Source: Diplocarpon mali (taxonomy: Eukaryota; Ascomycota; Leotiomycetes; Helotiales; Drepanopezizaceae). Taken from it: a stretch of DNA of 64,000 nt. The notes beneath the pieces are model-generated. The model searched no databases. It saw nothing but the letters and a program-made list of their open reading frames with translations, and was not told where the DNA came from. Both the position numbers and the translations under genes were made by a program. Shown here piece by piece: positions 39,012-49,111 of the stretch. Position 1 is the first letter of the stretch; each line of letters opens with the position of its first letter. The DNA lies in NCBI GenBank assembly GCA_024741835.1, contig JAENRP010000073.1, forward strand, positions 1 through 64,000, in the 5' to 3' direction.

Positions 39012-39917
39012 ATGGCAGGGTGAGTTGAATTCGATCCTTACTCTCCGTTTTCATTCGCCTTTTCCACGCGATCTTCATGGATTGCCGACTGTTCGCCACC
39101 ACAGAGGAGCTCGATGAGCGGAATGGATTCATTTCTGGAATGAGAGATGTAGAGGGGAAATGGCTGCTAGCGCGGGAGGCGGATAGCATGAAAACATCAA
39201 GGCGATTTCTGCCACGCGATGCGAAGTTGCACTTGTCGTCTGGTTGTCTCGTGGCTCGGCTGAAGAAATGGATTATCTGCGAAGGATTACCTGCGATGGC
39301 CTCATTTCTTCACGTCAAAAAAGAGCAGTATCAACTTCGGCCAGCCATCCCAAATTCTTGGACACCTGAAGTACTCGGCCGAATCCTGCTTCCGAACCCC
39401 TGCCTAGGAAATATTCATGGAGGCCAAAGGTGTTTCTTTTCTAGACACCAGAAAACAACAACTAAAGTAAGATAAGGACCACAAGCTAACGCCATTTAGC
39501 TTCATCAACCGCGAGAATCGTGTCCCCTATTATCAACGCCTCTTCCAAGAAGGGTCCAAGAAGCACGTCCGTCAATGGAACCAGGTAATTCAACTCCCGC
39601 ATATACCCTTATTTCTAAACTTCTTGAAATACATTACTAACAACAGGCAGACGTCCCGTAGCAAGCTCATCCTCTATCCATATTATGTTGCTTTGTTTGG
39701 TGGTCTTGGTGGTACGTGCCTGTCTCCAGCAATTCCTCCTAATCTCGACTCGGGCATGATCTGAATTTATGGAATTGGATACTGTCACATTCGGGGCCTT
39801 CACCAGGCGGTGTAGACCCCTGACTACTTTGGCTGGGCTAATGAGAAATCTATAGCTTCCATGTACATGATGGGCAGAATGGTTCTCGGACACAAGACTT
39901 GGTTCGGTAAGGGATAG
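39012..39917 (+). CDS. COX7: Cytochrome c oxidase subunit 7
   Basis: A small four-exon gene hidden by its introns: exons 39012-39019, 39500-39584, 39651-39711 and 39856-39917, giving 71 aa. The first exon holds only MAG and two bases of the Gly codon, followed by a 480-bp intron. The protein reads NRVPYYQRLF near the N-terminus, then SRSKLILYPYYVALFGGLG as the start of the single transmembrane helix, and ends MYMMGRMVLGHKTWFGKG. This is the layout of yeast Cox7 (basic head, LYPFY/LYPYY, one membrane span) and of its longer filamentous-fungal relatives. It is a nuclear-encoded subunit of respiratory complex IV in the inner mitochondrial membrane. All three junctions keep phase and use GT-AG. 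An in-frame plus-strand ORF inside intron 1 (39077-39475) has no known domain and is probably chance. Confidence 0.88.
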
Positions 39918-40783
39918 ACGGTGCGTTGCATTGCGCTCTGGGTTGGGGGATTGGCATCGGATCGCTCGTTGAGGAGTGACGGGGAGCGACTGTACAACCT
40001 GCAAGAGGGAATGTGTATAGATGTTCTTGTGAGAAAAAGAAGAAGAAAAAGAAAAACAAAAAGAACGCTGCCTTTTTTGTTTGGTTGCTTGGCCGCGCTT
40101 CGGCTAGGATGCTGGCGCAATGGCTGTAACTGTACAAATAAGGGCTTCCGGTCCATGAGGTTGAAGTCCAGCCGCTTCTTCCATGATGCTTCATCTACTC
40201 TGCACTCTACTTACCTTTTCTCAGCACGGAAATAACCAGCCCAGCTTCAGCCGTAGCATACTTGACTGGCTGTTTAGTCCTGTCCTGTGCAGCTCCCCAT
40301 TCCAAGCCTCCTAATCACAAGACTTTGAAACATACGGGAAATCATACAGTTGCTTTGCTCCTTCATTTCCAACGACTACATTTTCACTTTTCCAAACATG
40401 CGCAGCCCTCCCTGTAAATACTTCGAAGGCAGACAGACTCACATGGACATGCTAGACCGGGCCACGGTGGGGAGGTGGAAGGTACAAGGTTCCGCAAATG
40501 TAAATTCGGTGCAAAACCTGTATCTTATCTAGAAACCTTCAATGTTACCGCATTATCACGTACGATGGTGCAAAGTGTAGTTTCATTCTGGCACGCCTAC
40601 GCTCGATAATGAGCATTTTGAAGTACATTTTGAATACAGTTTGCATGCAGAATGGCATCAAATAAGATAACAGTTAGCCAGCGACCAATGTCCCATCTGC
40701 GATACATGCCGTCCTTAACGCCATATCCTCCCATCCCAATCTCAATCCACCCTGCAAATCTCCCTATTTCATTAGGACACCAC
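39918..40783. other. Convergent intergenic region of COX7 and RTT103-like gene
   Basis: 3' flanks of two converging genes. An A-rich segment lies at about 40034-40066 (plus strand). No gene, RNA or repeat recognised. Confidence 0.5.
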
Positions 40784-42329
40784 TCATAGCCCCTTATTCA
40801 AAATCCCCACAACCTCGTCATCCAAACCCTCCATCGCATCTCCGCCGCCCATGCCCTCAAACTCATCCTGTCCATTGAACTTCCTCTTCTTGATGCTGCC
40901 AGAGCTCGAGCTCGCAGGTCTCGCATACGTAGTCGAAAGACTACTCAGCAGATCTAAGCCCGGCGCGCCGGTCGGCGAGTGATACTGGTGCTGATCTTGC
41001 TTGTAGTCCTGGTACTGCAATTGCTGGCTATGCATACCGCCGTGACCGTTGCCGTTGGAACTGCCATTGAGGTTGAGCGTCTCGTTAAGGTTGTACTCGG
41101 GCACTTCGTCCTTCACAGTTGGTTGCGGGTAGCCGGGGGGTGTCAATGCCTCGACTTCAGGCCTGTCAGGCTCCGGGCCAGGCGTGACTGGCGACTGCTG
41201 CATTCCTGGGGATCCGTCGCCAACAGGAGTCGCAGGGGTGCTATTCGAGAAGCCGCGCATGATGCTCTCCTCGACGTCGCGCTTCTTGTTATCGATTTCT
41301 GTGCGTCGATTTGAGATCTCACTGAGATGCAATTCTTCTGATGAGAGAACGCTCCGGTTTGTGTCTAGAAGCTTCTCAAGCCCTTCGATGAGCACTTTCC
41401 GCGCTTTAATACTCTCTGCTACAGCGCCTTCAGCGTTTGCAAGTGTTTTGAGAAGACCGTTCAAGCGCGCAGCGTGTACTGGTGGGGTGGGGACAATAGT
41501 ATTGGGATCTGTGAGCTTTGCGTAGTCTTGATTTGCGGCATTGATTGATGTCTTGGTCGAGAGGACGAGTTTCAAAATAGTTTGCTGAGCAGCCACAAGG
41601 GGTACGAGTTCGTTCGGGACAGAAGAAGCGCTTCCAGAGAAGATAGAGCCTCCTGCCCGCTTGTTATTAGTGCGGGATTTGTCCAGTTCTGCGGTGGTTA
41701 GCACGCTCACACGTCTAAAGCAAAAGGATCGTACCATCGATTCTATTCTCGATCGCTTCCTGAATTGGTATCTCGAAAATCTGCCGTTGTCTCCAGACCT
41801 CCACAACCCTTCGCAGCTTCTGTTGCACCTCATTTGTAGCGCCTTTGTATGCGCAAGACGTAGCTTCCGCGATGACGGGGGAGAATGCGATCAGAAAGTC
41901 ATCTTTGCGACGAGCTTTCGATTGCTGGGCGACCTCTGTAGCCCCACGTATCATTAGCAATCAGACCCCAATATTAAATTCCATATGCATAACAGCCGCA
42001 GATTGCATTGGGAGGCGATAGTATTCGTACCGTTTGCGAGATATATCAGGTTCAACCTCTTATTGCTTCCAGAGTCCTTCAGTCGTTGGAGCCATAGCTG
42101 GCCGGTTCGATCTGCATGTCTCCTAGAGTCCCGGGTCAGCATATTGTAAGAGCGTTGAAGAGAAGGCATTTGCAAACCGGTGAAACATAACCCATTGGGC
42201 TACCGTGACCTGTAGAGGTTAGAGCTTGTTGCAACAAATAGTTAACAGGCAATGGCCACTCACGATGCTCTCTTGCGTCTCGTTCAGGGCAGACAGTTTG
42301 GCCAGCACGGCATCGTCGTTGTACGACAT
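40784..42329 (-). CDS. RTT103: CID-domain protein, Rtt103-like RNA polymerase II CTD binder
   Basis: Five exons: 42329-42264, 42209-42178, 42122-42031, 41935-41735 and 41688-40784, giving 431 aa. The first 130 residues form a CTD-interaction domain: DAVLAKLSALNETQESI, VAQWVMFHRRHADRT, LWLQRL, NKRLNLIYLANEVAQQSK, FLIAFSPVI and LRRVVEVWRQRQIF. A helical region about residues 165-270 follows, then a Pro/Gln/Asn/Gly-rich tail ending EVVGILNKGL with a basic IKKRKF motif likely acting in nuclear import. Yeast Rtt103 binds the Ser2-phosphorylated CTD and, with Rat1-Rai1, acts in transcription termination. Three introns lie within the CID and the fourth just beyond it; intron 2 starts with the less usual GTTTGC. 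The CID family is secure; the exact orthologue name (Rtt103 or the related RPRD type) is a strong inference. Confidence 0.9.
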
Positions 42330-42827
42330 GATCGAAGCTGCAATATCAGGTCGTGGCAGAGCCGCTTCTTTTGTTGCGGTTTACGACGTTTGTATGCTGC
42401 CAGGGTTCGTTCTATATTCAAGCGAAAACCGAGATGGATCAGCAGCGCCAAAAGAGTCAAGAACAATGATTGTGTGGAGTTCCTTGATGTGGCCGTGTAC
42501 AGCTTGTGCGATACGGTGAACGGCCTGCTCAACTGATGTATTTGGAAGGTATTTAAAAACGAGGTCGAGAGGAAATATGGAGTTGTGGATGCTGGAACTT
42601 GAGCTCACAAACTCGCTAGGCCGAGTCGGAGCTAGGCTACAGTCATGTGACTAGCAATACAAGTATTGCTCCGTTGGTTGCCTTCTATTGTTCCAAAGTT
42701 TATCTCTGGTATAATCATAAATATATCTTGAAACCTGGACACTCAGCTCTAGGTAAACTGACACCCTGTCTAACAAACCAGCTCGGGGCACGGATACGAT
42801 AAGCTACGACTTTGGGTTCAACAAAAA
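42330..42827. other. Intergenic region upstream of the RTT103-like gene
   Basis: Contains the RTT103-like promoter on the minus strand and the 5' flank of the small gene at 42828. The short frames at 42381-42608 (minus) and 42226-42536 (plus) show no domain. Confidence 0.45.
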
Positions 42828-43304
42828 ATGTCTTGTGAAAAGGGCATTTTCCTTAACGTTACGCACAACGAAGATGTTCGGAAAGCTCTGGATTTATTCT
42901 ACACTCTGTAAGCTTCTCCGCCAGAACACGGATTGTTGGTCGGTTTCGTCCGAGATGCGGTCGACGCAAAAGCCACTGCTCTCTACAGGTTGAAGCGCAT
43001 TTATTGTAGAGGGCAAGATGAAGTTGATGTAGAGACCGAACTTCAGGCTCTACTGTTGGAATGGAAAAGAGTACTTGAGCGATGTACGTTTGGTTCGTCC
43101 ATACTGTAGTGCGAGTAGCTAACCGAGAATCATGCAGTCCAAACTGATACGCAAGTTCCTACGAATGTTTCGACTCAAGTCTCAGTCAGAGATAGGAATG
43201 ATTGTTGTATAACAGGACAGTCCAGAGTCTATCGGGACATTCTAGGATGGAGTCGGCTCGTATACCTGCGAGTCGTTCCTCAGACCATGTTCTTAGACCA
43301 TTAA
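42828..43304 (+). CDS. Small three-exon gene with HNH-nuclease-like motif, possibly truncated
   Basis: Exons 42828-42907, 42989-43083 and 43138-43304 join in phase through GT-AG introns of 81 and 54 bp and encode 113 aa. The middle reads ERFQTDTQVPTN and then VSVRDRNDCCITGQS, which resembles the start of the fungal HNH endonuclease motif (RDxxxCxxTG). The expected following His-rich part is not visible. After the TAA at 43302 the same frame stays open for 84 more codons, to 43559, so the stop may be a disabling mutation in a longer gene. Two coherent introns argue that this is or recently was a gene. The gene lies at the edge of the decayed accessory island. Function is uncertain. Confidence 0.4.
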
Positions 43305-43573
43305 ATGGAGTCCTCGCCGAGCCTTGTCTCCATCTTCTTAACTGATGAGAAGCTAGCTCAGCTGCGTAAAAACATTCAAGGAGAATCCGTTTGGTCACAA
43401 CTTCGAAACACCTGGAAGTTGAGGCAAGACGTCGCTGCGGCTTGTAAAATTGGCCTATTTATGGCTCCAGGGTGGAATAAGGCGAGGAAAGCTCAGGAAG
43501 ATCTAAAATCTATGTACGCAGCAAGTCATGGCCTCTGCCATTCGTTCTTTTCCCACTGAAATCCACAGTACCG

Positions 43574-44619
43574 GTGAGAAATGCCCGCCCCTGGACCGTT
43601 TCCTATATTCGCCACTTCCAAGGTAGTCTTTCAATGGGCTCGATTGTCAGACTCAATACGCGCGACCCAGGCACGTTGCCTATTCCCAGTGCCTCTCTTT
43701 TCGAGATCCGAGAAAGTTTCAGCAATTCATTAAGTGCTATCGATGTTCATAAAATGAGTCTAGCAAAACAACTAAAATCGATGAGCGGCAGTGTCCTGTC
43801 TTTCTTCTGCGACAAGATTGGTATTTGGCCACTCTGCCTCAGGAGAATATGGCTGAGCTTACCGCAGTCTGCCTGTACACACATCGAGCTCTTATGGCCT
43901 TTGGTAGGATGTTTAATAGCCAAAAATTGCCATGGGTCCAGCGTGTGCCATATGGAATGTACATCAAGCATGGCCGTGCAGCGCTGGTACCAGTTGGAGA
44001 AGCGACAGCATTATCCTTGGTCGAAACTCATACCAAAATACTCACCCTAAGACTTGTCCAGAAAATCACCTATAATAACTATACTTACCTAGTGCTGACC
44101 CGAGTTCCAGGAGAAACTCCATACCTCGCTGTTCCGTTTATGACATATGCGGAGCGGGCAACCCTAGGAGTGAACTTGCACCAATTTTGATCTGAACTCT
44201 GCAGCATTCCAAATCCCAACAAGTCACTTATTTGTGGTCCACATGGTGCACCAGTCTTTGACTATCGCATCTATCATCATTTAGCTGGCCCCTATGAATC
44301 AGAAGAATCCTTTACCAATCACATAATTTCCTAAGACCGCTTGCGTAGCCCTATCCATTCCACTCGACACCAAATCCGCTTTACTCACGCTGATATCAAT
44401 CTGTGGAATATTCTCGTGAAAGATGGAAAGCTTTCGTGGCTGGTTGATTTTTGGTGTGCTTGGTTCTATCCTGAGTACCGGGAATTTAAGAAAGCCATAT
44501 TCAGCGTCTCCGGAGACGATCTTGCTTCGAAAGATCTTATGAAGAATACCTTGGGAGAACTGTACTCGGACGAGTTTGAAGCTGAGAAGAAGTCGTGGAT
44601 GGTCAACTCGACCTTTTAG
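43574..44619 (+). pseudogene. Aminoglycoside-phosphotransferase/kinase-like (APH) pseudogene
   Basis: From about 43825 to 44619 one frame shows an APH-family protein interrupted by two stops. The order is RVPYGMYIKHG and ATALSLVETHT, then YTYLVLTRVPGETP (the hinge before the catalytic lobe), CGPHGAPVFDYRI, FTHADINLWNILVKDG in the place of the catalytic HGDLxxxN loop, and WLVDFW in the place of the DWE/DFG-type magnesium loop. The catalytic loop keeps His, Asp and Asn. The breaks are a TGA at about 44188 and a TAA at about 44333; both could have arisen from CGA and CAA by C-to-T change, which suits RIP-type decay. The N-terminal part, 43574-43825, lies in another frame, so a further frameshift is likely. 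Fungal genomes carry many APH-like paralogues of unknown substrate. Confidence 0.75.
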
Positions 44620-45194
44620 TCCAACCTCTTGTTCTTGGATCTGCCACTCCGCCGCCGTAGAGTTTCTCACCGTCCAATTTCCCTGCATGCATTGCATACT
44701 GAAGGGCGGAATCATTTGGTACGTTTCTATTTTCATAGAGTTGCAATTATGGCGGCTGGTATCAAGGCCAACTCCAGTTGCCGGCGCTGCGCCACATCTT
44801 CGCCATAAGCATCTTGAAAAGATAAGACGCCAACTCTGCAGCCCCTGTTTAATCCGCTTGTTTACCAGCTTATTCGTTTACACTTTGGGTCTCAAACACC
44901 AGCTCATGCTACACCCATTGAAAGTAGCGGGTCATGGTCAAAGTGACTGGTAGAACTGCCGTTGAACCTGCCTGACAGAGGGTCTGAACTAAAATCTCAG
45001 AACCAACGATTTCTGGTCATCTTAAGCACTTATATGCACTGTTTGTTCCTCAAAATCTCACCAGTTTTATTCCATGTTATCAACGAACACTATCATCCTA
45101 TTTTCAGGCTGAGTCCCGAAAATCCGTCAAGGTTTACAAGACTGTACTAAGCGCGAGCATCCAAGTGTCTTCTTTGCAACTCGATTATTAGAGC
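44620..45194. other. Spacer in decayed accessory island
   Basis: Only short frames (for example 44576-44953 plus), overlapping the end of the pseudogene. Nothing recognisable. Confidence 0.4.
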
Positions 45195-45656
45195 TTGACT
45201 ATTGAATCATTACATGGCAGGTCCGCGCAGAGTTTTCCCGGAAGTTATCAGCTTAAAAACCACAAGGACTTTGATTATGCCCCCCCCATCCAGCATGTCC
45301 TCCAATCCCTCCACCCCTCCAACCCCGGATACGAATCTGGCCGATTGTACATGGTTCTCTCTGCATTGCAAGGCGGTGGCATGCACTGGGGCATATTTCT
45401 CATGGTTCTCATCCCTGGGGTCATCCAAATAGCCCGTGGTATCGATAAAAGCCGTAGTGACGAGATTGATAGACTGCTGGCCAGCATCCCCGTCATGCGC
45501 AAATGCGGATTCGTGCTCCGGTGGGGTGAGAACTTTCGCTGTAGAGTGTGGGATAAGGATGCCGTTGAGCGACATCGTCTCGCGGGATGTGTGTCAAATC
45601 ATGCTGATGCCCAAGACTACGATAACGAAGCGACTTCTGTTGGTCGGAGTAGCTGA
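45195..45656 (+). pseudogene. Remnant or short paralogue of a fungal HWGIF-type protein family
   Basis: The frame 45195-45656 contains LYMVLSALQGGGMHWGIFL, then DEIDRLLASIPVM and ENFRCRVWDKDAV. This combination (a strand ending in HWGIF, a helix before an IPV/IPL motif and a CRVWxKDA motif) occurs in a family of short uncharacterised fungal proteins. The usual middle part between HWGIF and the helix, about 40 residues, is missing, and the N-terminal MSSNPSTPPTPDTNLAD lies in another frame. Either undetected introns or decay could explain this. It sits in a GC-richer patch inside AT-rich surroundings. No function is known to me. Confidence 0.4.
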
Positions 45657-48480
45657 GCTCGTGGCATGAGGAATATGATATTGGAATCTAGGTACTTGCG
45701 ACGAGCTGCAACAAGTTTACGGGGTTATTCAATTTCGCATTATTGCAGTGTCTTGAAATTTACTGCTTTGCTGTAGAAATCGAGAAAGTAAGGACGAAGT
45801 GAGTCAGAATCATAGGAACGATGCCTGCAGTCTCTTACGGGATCCAATGCTCCTCCCCTGTGCCTGTACGTATATTCTCGGATTATCTGTATTTCAATTT
45901 GTCGTATTTCCTATTTGCTATGATAACTTCATTGATCAAGGATTCTTGGAAGCTTGCGTCATTGACCTACGCTATTACACAAGACAATAGGCAAATAGGA
46001 ACTTCGGGCGCGAACATGTGAACAGAAAGAGTAAGGCTTTATTCTCACAGCTCTTCTGCTTCGGATATAGCTCCCAGAAATTTAATACGCTTGGACGTAT
46101 CTAATGACCTATATATGAGCCATATAAATCTCAGCTTAATACTAGGCTAATAAGGAATGATTGAGAGTCACGGAATCAGATACAAGAACACGTTGCTCCT
46201 GAAATTATCTTCATATCAAGGAACAGAGTCCGCTTCATCGACATCATGATAAATGGCATATAAGGCCTGCAAGGACCAGTATTCGCCGTAAAAAAGTCCA
46301 AGGTCTGAACATCTTCGGCACTGTCCAGCTCTTATCTCTTCCTCGACAGCTACGGAAGCCGAGTCTCTGCAGTCCAAGCTCGTTATACTGGTAATGATCC
46401 ATGAATTGTTCAACTTGAACGTGAACTTTAATCACCTACACCTATGATGATAGCGGATACAGTCTGCCTTCGGGCTGCTCAATTTAACTGTTAAGGCATT
46501 CTGTGAGGACTAGGACAAGAGACAAGAATACTTTTTACTTAAAGTAGGCATACTAGAATTGTTATGATATTCTGATGTGAGCTAATACCTCTTATATTAG
46601 TTTTTAGTTTATTTACTAATATTCGGCTACATTAGCGAGCCCCACTTCACGGCAATAGCGCAACAGTGGCATATGAATGTTTAAGAGACTAATAGAAGCC
46701 GTCCATTTACAAGATCGAATGTCTAAGCTCATTCAATTATTATCCTGGTAAATTTTTTCGAGTACTGAGCGCTCAGGCGAATCGATCGCCAGCAAAATAT
46801 CATACGTAGAAAGTGGAACTAGCACTTGAGAGAACTAGCACCTGAGATTGAATAAGTTATCCTGACACGAAAGAGATCAGAATGGCTAGTCCGCATCTCT
46901 TGTAAGCTGAGCACTTACGCCCGAGAATTTTCACACATTTCGGGTCTTCCAACCCCTTTGTATCCTTAATAGCCTTCCGCTACCTATCTTGCGGTGAATA
47001 TAGTATTCCGCGACTTCAACATTTTTTTTTTTAAAAAAAAATGCCCCGATGTACATCATCATGTACTTTAATGTCCCAGCTTCGAAATAAAGACTGTAAA
47101 CCTTCACTTTGACGATTTTCAAGTTCGAAAACGTGATCTAGGAGATGTTAAAGCGCAGGTTAGACCCTAGGCTACAGATATACTAAGACGGGATGTGCGT
47201 TCTTGAGGACGTGGTTGGGTACAAAAATACGAGTCCTCGGGACGGCCCAGCATTGCGTGAAATAGGGCCCGCCATCAAAGCTCGAAACTGATATGCTGGA
47301 ATTACAAACCTGGCTGAAGACCTGTTCCTGGGCAGTGTTCCCGTCTGATGGCTGATAAAATGTTACAAATTTATCTTCCTACTACATAGGATAGGAAGGA
47401 CACCGGCTTTGCATCCGTCCTTACACTAAGGCGCGAATGTCTCTTTTACGATGCCTTCTTACGCCTTAGCAAGCCAGGACGCGAGACGATACCCAATAGC
47501 TGGTTATCTTATGCTGGCGGAGAGTAATAATTATTGTCATTTGCTGCGGTAGGCCAGTTTATAATTGTCCTTGATAATGTATAACAATACTTGGGACTTT
47601 CCAAGAAAGAACTTAATCGTAGTATAATTGCCACATCGCGCGAGATATATAAAATGCAGAAAAAGTCATCTGAGTTTGTGATAGTCGTTGTTCATATGAA
47701 AGTGGAGGTATAATTTTTTGACCAACGAAAGCTACGAAAATAAAGCAAAATTTATCTCCTGATTATCCAAAGAGAATAATACTAGTAGTAGCATAGATAG
47801 ATATAGAATACTTAAGCGCAAATCAGTTGTAGATAGGTCGTAATTGCCAAGTTATTAGGTTCAGATATTAAACTAATCCGATTAGTATTAGTACATTAAT
47901 GAAATAGTAATAAGTCGGCTATGGACTAAGAACTTGATAGCAATTTTATAATTGTGATTTTATGCAATATTGGCCATCTATAACTCTAAAACTCTGGCTT
48001 TCTCTTAAGATGTGTTAAGCGGATATAAACAAACAGTTCCTCAGTAACGAGTAACTGTACCTTAGTTAAAAGATCGTTACTAGCGACTTGGTTTTTTTTA
48101 AAAAGAAATAGAATTATTAAAACTTTTATACTTTAATTACTGAACATAATGCAAATACCACTCTATATAGGAAGAAGTATTAGTTACAATCTTAGAGATT
48201 TTTATTCGGGATAAGTATAGAGTAAACACGTATCACGCTTGCAATAAGATCGATGCTTAGGAGCTAGCGATCTATCTTTAGTTTTCGTATATAATTATTA
48301 ATATATCTTCTACTTTATTCCTTACATTGCTGAGTTTATACACGGGACGCGGGGCTTTTGCGATGCTCAAGCTACAAACGCCACAAGTCATATTGCAGAT
48401 ACCCCTTCTATGTAAAGCATACCAAGAAAATATTATCAAAGCGCACCAAATCAAAGTTAAGGCGCGAGGCCGAACATCTC
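45657..48480. repeat. AT-rich, gene-poor block with RIP-like composition
   Basis: No credible gene on either strand. AT-richness rises from about 46.0 kb and is strongest at 47.5-48.3 kb, where TATA, TTAT and TAGTA words dominate and stops are dense in all frames, as in the 1-5.3 kb element. I could not align any polyprotein motif here, so the origin is open: a smaller transposon relic, a solo LTR or RIP spreading. Poly-T/poly-A runs lie at 47022-47041. Confidence 0.5.
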
Positions 48481-48575
48481 GAGGAATAATTTTTCTACTC
48501 CAAGACTAGCTACGGAAATCCAATCCAGCCGCCCCCCAGCCCGGATTATAAAGTTCAGCCCTCCAGCCTTGACAA

Positions 48576-48833
48576 TGACTACAAAGCCAGCCGCAACGAC
48601 TCAAGCCGAAGATCCAACATCTAGAACAGCCTTCCGAGAGCGCGATCCCTCAACCAAAGTAGGTGAGTTTAGGTGCCAAAGGCAACCAAAGAAAGCACAT
48701 ATGCCCGGTAACTAATCCAGATCGTCGAGCCTCTACTCTTGTCCTGCGGAGCCCTCTTAACTTCCATCTCGACGCGTCACCTCCATCAATCCATTTCCCA
48801 ATTCCAGTGCTCCGAATCTCCCGCCAAACGCCC
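48576..48833 (+). CDS. Possible small two-exon gene of unknown function
   Basis: An ATG at 48576 opens a frame reading MTTKPAATTQAEDPTSRTAF to a GTGAGT donor near 48663. A CTAAT branch site and CAG acceptor near 48720 rejoin in phase to LVLRSPLNFHLDASPP and a stop near 48833, about 67 aa in all. The splice signals are good but the product has no known domain and is rich in Pro, Ser and Arg. It lies upstream of the 3' end of the coiled-coil gene. Chance is a real alternative. Confidence 0.28.
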
Positions 48834-49111
48834 TAGGCGCCGTGACATCTAGTCTTTCTCTGGGTATCGTCAATCCTACAATTGCTCAACACAGTCTCCC
48901 AAGGTCATGTCGTCCATGAAACTTTGAGACGTTGAGCTTTTTTCCTATCATCCATTATGAGCCCGTGGCCATATCTACCAGCGTTTTCTCAGTGTCCGAT
49001 CCTGTTCCGCGCGAATCCGGCGTGCTGCTTATCTGCGCAGCTTTTGGTGCTTGTTATTATATCACGGGCCGTTACTCTGACATGTACTCAAACACGATGT
49101 CTCCAGTACCT

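Noticed and set aside
39077..39475. 132-codon plus-strand frame inside COX7 intron 1
   Set aside because: No domain, and it lies wholly in an intron of a well-supported gene.
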